Shown here piece by piece: positions 63,263 through 64,000 of a stretch of DNA of 64,000 bases; positions within the stretch are counted from its first letter, which is position 1, and each line of letters begins with the position of its first letter. Below the pieces are notes generated by a model. That model ran no database searches. It worked only from the letters and a program-made list of their open reading frames with translations, and was not told the origin of the DNA. Origin of the DNA: Ochotona curzoniae (lineage: Eukaryota > Chordata > Mammalia > Lagomorpha > Ochotonidae). A program made the translations under genes and the position numbers. The DNA is taken from positions 1,239,501-1,303,500 of the forward strand of contig NW_024465655.1 of the NCBI RefSeq assembly GCF_017591425.1, written 5' to 3'.

Positions 63263-64000
63263 CACGCTCCCATCCTTTATTTCTTCTTGCCTGATTCTGA
63301 TTTGCATAGCAAAACCAAAGGCCACAGCAGACTCAGGGCGATGACTCTGTTCCCTGGCCACGCTAAACAGTGACTTTGCCATGTCTTCTGTCTTCTGCCC
63401 ACAGATGGCTCCTTGACACCTGGAAACAGGGCCATCAGGGTCCATAGGCTGTGTCAGACCCTGCCGCATCTGGGCTGTCTGAATCTGCTGTTCACAACAG
63501 TTCCATCTCCAGGGCCTGTCAGGTGGCCATGGTTTTTCCTGGCCACATTGCTGTTGAGGGGGTGGTGGACTGGGCCAGCATGAGCCAGCAACAGGTGCCC
63601 CTGGGAGTTTAGACAGAAAAGAATCCTTCTACCCGCAAGTAACTCTTACCAAACATTCTGCTGGTGGCACTTGGCTGTCTGGGCTGTGGTTAGAGATCAT
63701 TTGGCAACTCTCAACTCTTGCAATCAGAGAAAGGCTGCTTAGGCTGCAAAATCATCCATGAGCTTGGCCAATTAGCTCAGCCAGCAGAGGATCAAGTGCC
63801 TTTGCTTCCAGGTAATTTATGCAAGTGTAATTTTACAAAGATTCAGTGTTTTCACGTGCCCTGTTTACCCCCAGGGAAGTCCTAGTTTAAGTAGGGGTAG
63901 GCCCTGGCGGGTGATATCTTTGGATGCCTTCTAAATCACTCATGGAGAAACGGGGTGAAAAGTGTTCACTCCACGCCGGGTGTAGCAAGGGAGAAGAGGC
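63263..64000. other. Unique DNA to the window edge
   Basis: No repeat or gene is recognised. The minus strand has 'tttggtaagagt' (63653-63642), a donor-like word, but no adjoining frame of note. The 95-residue minus-strand frame at 63182-63469 overlaps the CR1/L3 fragment and looks like chance. Confidence 0.45.

Noticed and set aside
1..64000. CRISPR array, operon, phage or other bacterial system
   Set aside because: The repeats are dispersed mammalian SINEs/LINEs. There is no regular repeat-spacer array, no ribosome-binding sites and no dense coding, so the window is vertebrate nuclear DNA.

Overview
This is a stretch of placental-mammal nuclear DNA, most likely from a lagomorph and, within that order, a pika (Ochotona). 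The main evidence is 34 copies (33 clear, one doubtful) of a tRNA-derived SINE of the lagomorph C-repeat (CSINE) type. Their shared landmarks are an A-box near 'tggcctagtgg', the block 'cccatatgggcgccggttc', the block 'tgggaaagcagt', and a tail ending in 'tctgtatatctgactttgtaataaaa'. The 'tagtggctaaagtcc' head and the 'gtaataaaa' 3' end look like the pika rather than the rabbit form; that species call rests on memory of the family, not on an alignment. No intact protein-coding gene was recognised. The window reads as intergenic or deep intronic sequence.

Layout. 1-5.3 kb: an L1 3' end, then old L1 ORF2 remnants carrying a Tigger transposon and three CSINEs, then a second Tigger and an inverted pair of younger CSINEs. 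5.3-11 kb: mostly unique DNA with five CSINEs, a strong G-quadruplex motif and an enhancer-like segment near 8 kb. 11.1-11.33 kb: a 220-bp pyrimidine tract. 11.7-14.8 kb: minus-strand L1 ORF2/3' sequence. 15-18.2 kb: unique DNA, a Tigger-like element, a MIR and a perfect DR4 nuclear-receptor motif. 18.1-21.6 kb: a nested block made of a fold-back element, a CSINE, an internally deleted L1 with broken ORF1 and a stub of ORF2, and an ancient L2. 21.6-29.3 kb: mostly unique DNA with a CpG-rich patch, an NF-Y/RFX motif cluster and old L1/L2 pieces. 29.3-45.7 kb: CSINEs, L1 remnants and six copies of a fold-back/TIR element family. 45.7-50 kb: unique DNA with a MER5-type hAT element, a dense homeodomain-core cluster near 49 kb and an L1 3' end. 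50-57 kb: a plus-strand L1 split by two CSINEs, then another L1 3' end. 57.3-58.7 kb: a ribosomal protein L21 processed pseudogene broken by an L1 and followed by a CSINE. 59-64 kb: CSINEs, an ancient L1 and a CR1/L3 fragment.

There is no operon-like or multi-gene system here. The interest lies in nested insertions that give a relative time order, in three or four motif-dense unique stretches that could be enhancers, and in a recurrent fold-back element. Repeat family names are assigned by eye from remembered consensus sequences; boundaries are usually good to about 10-20 bp for young copies and 50 bp or worse for old ones.
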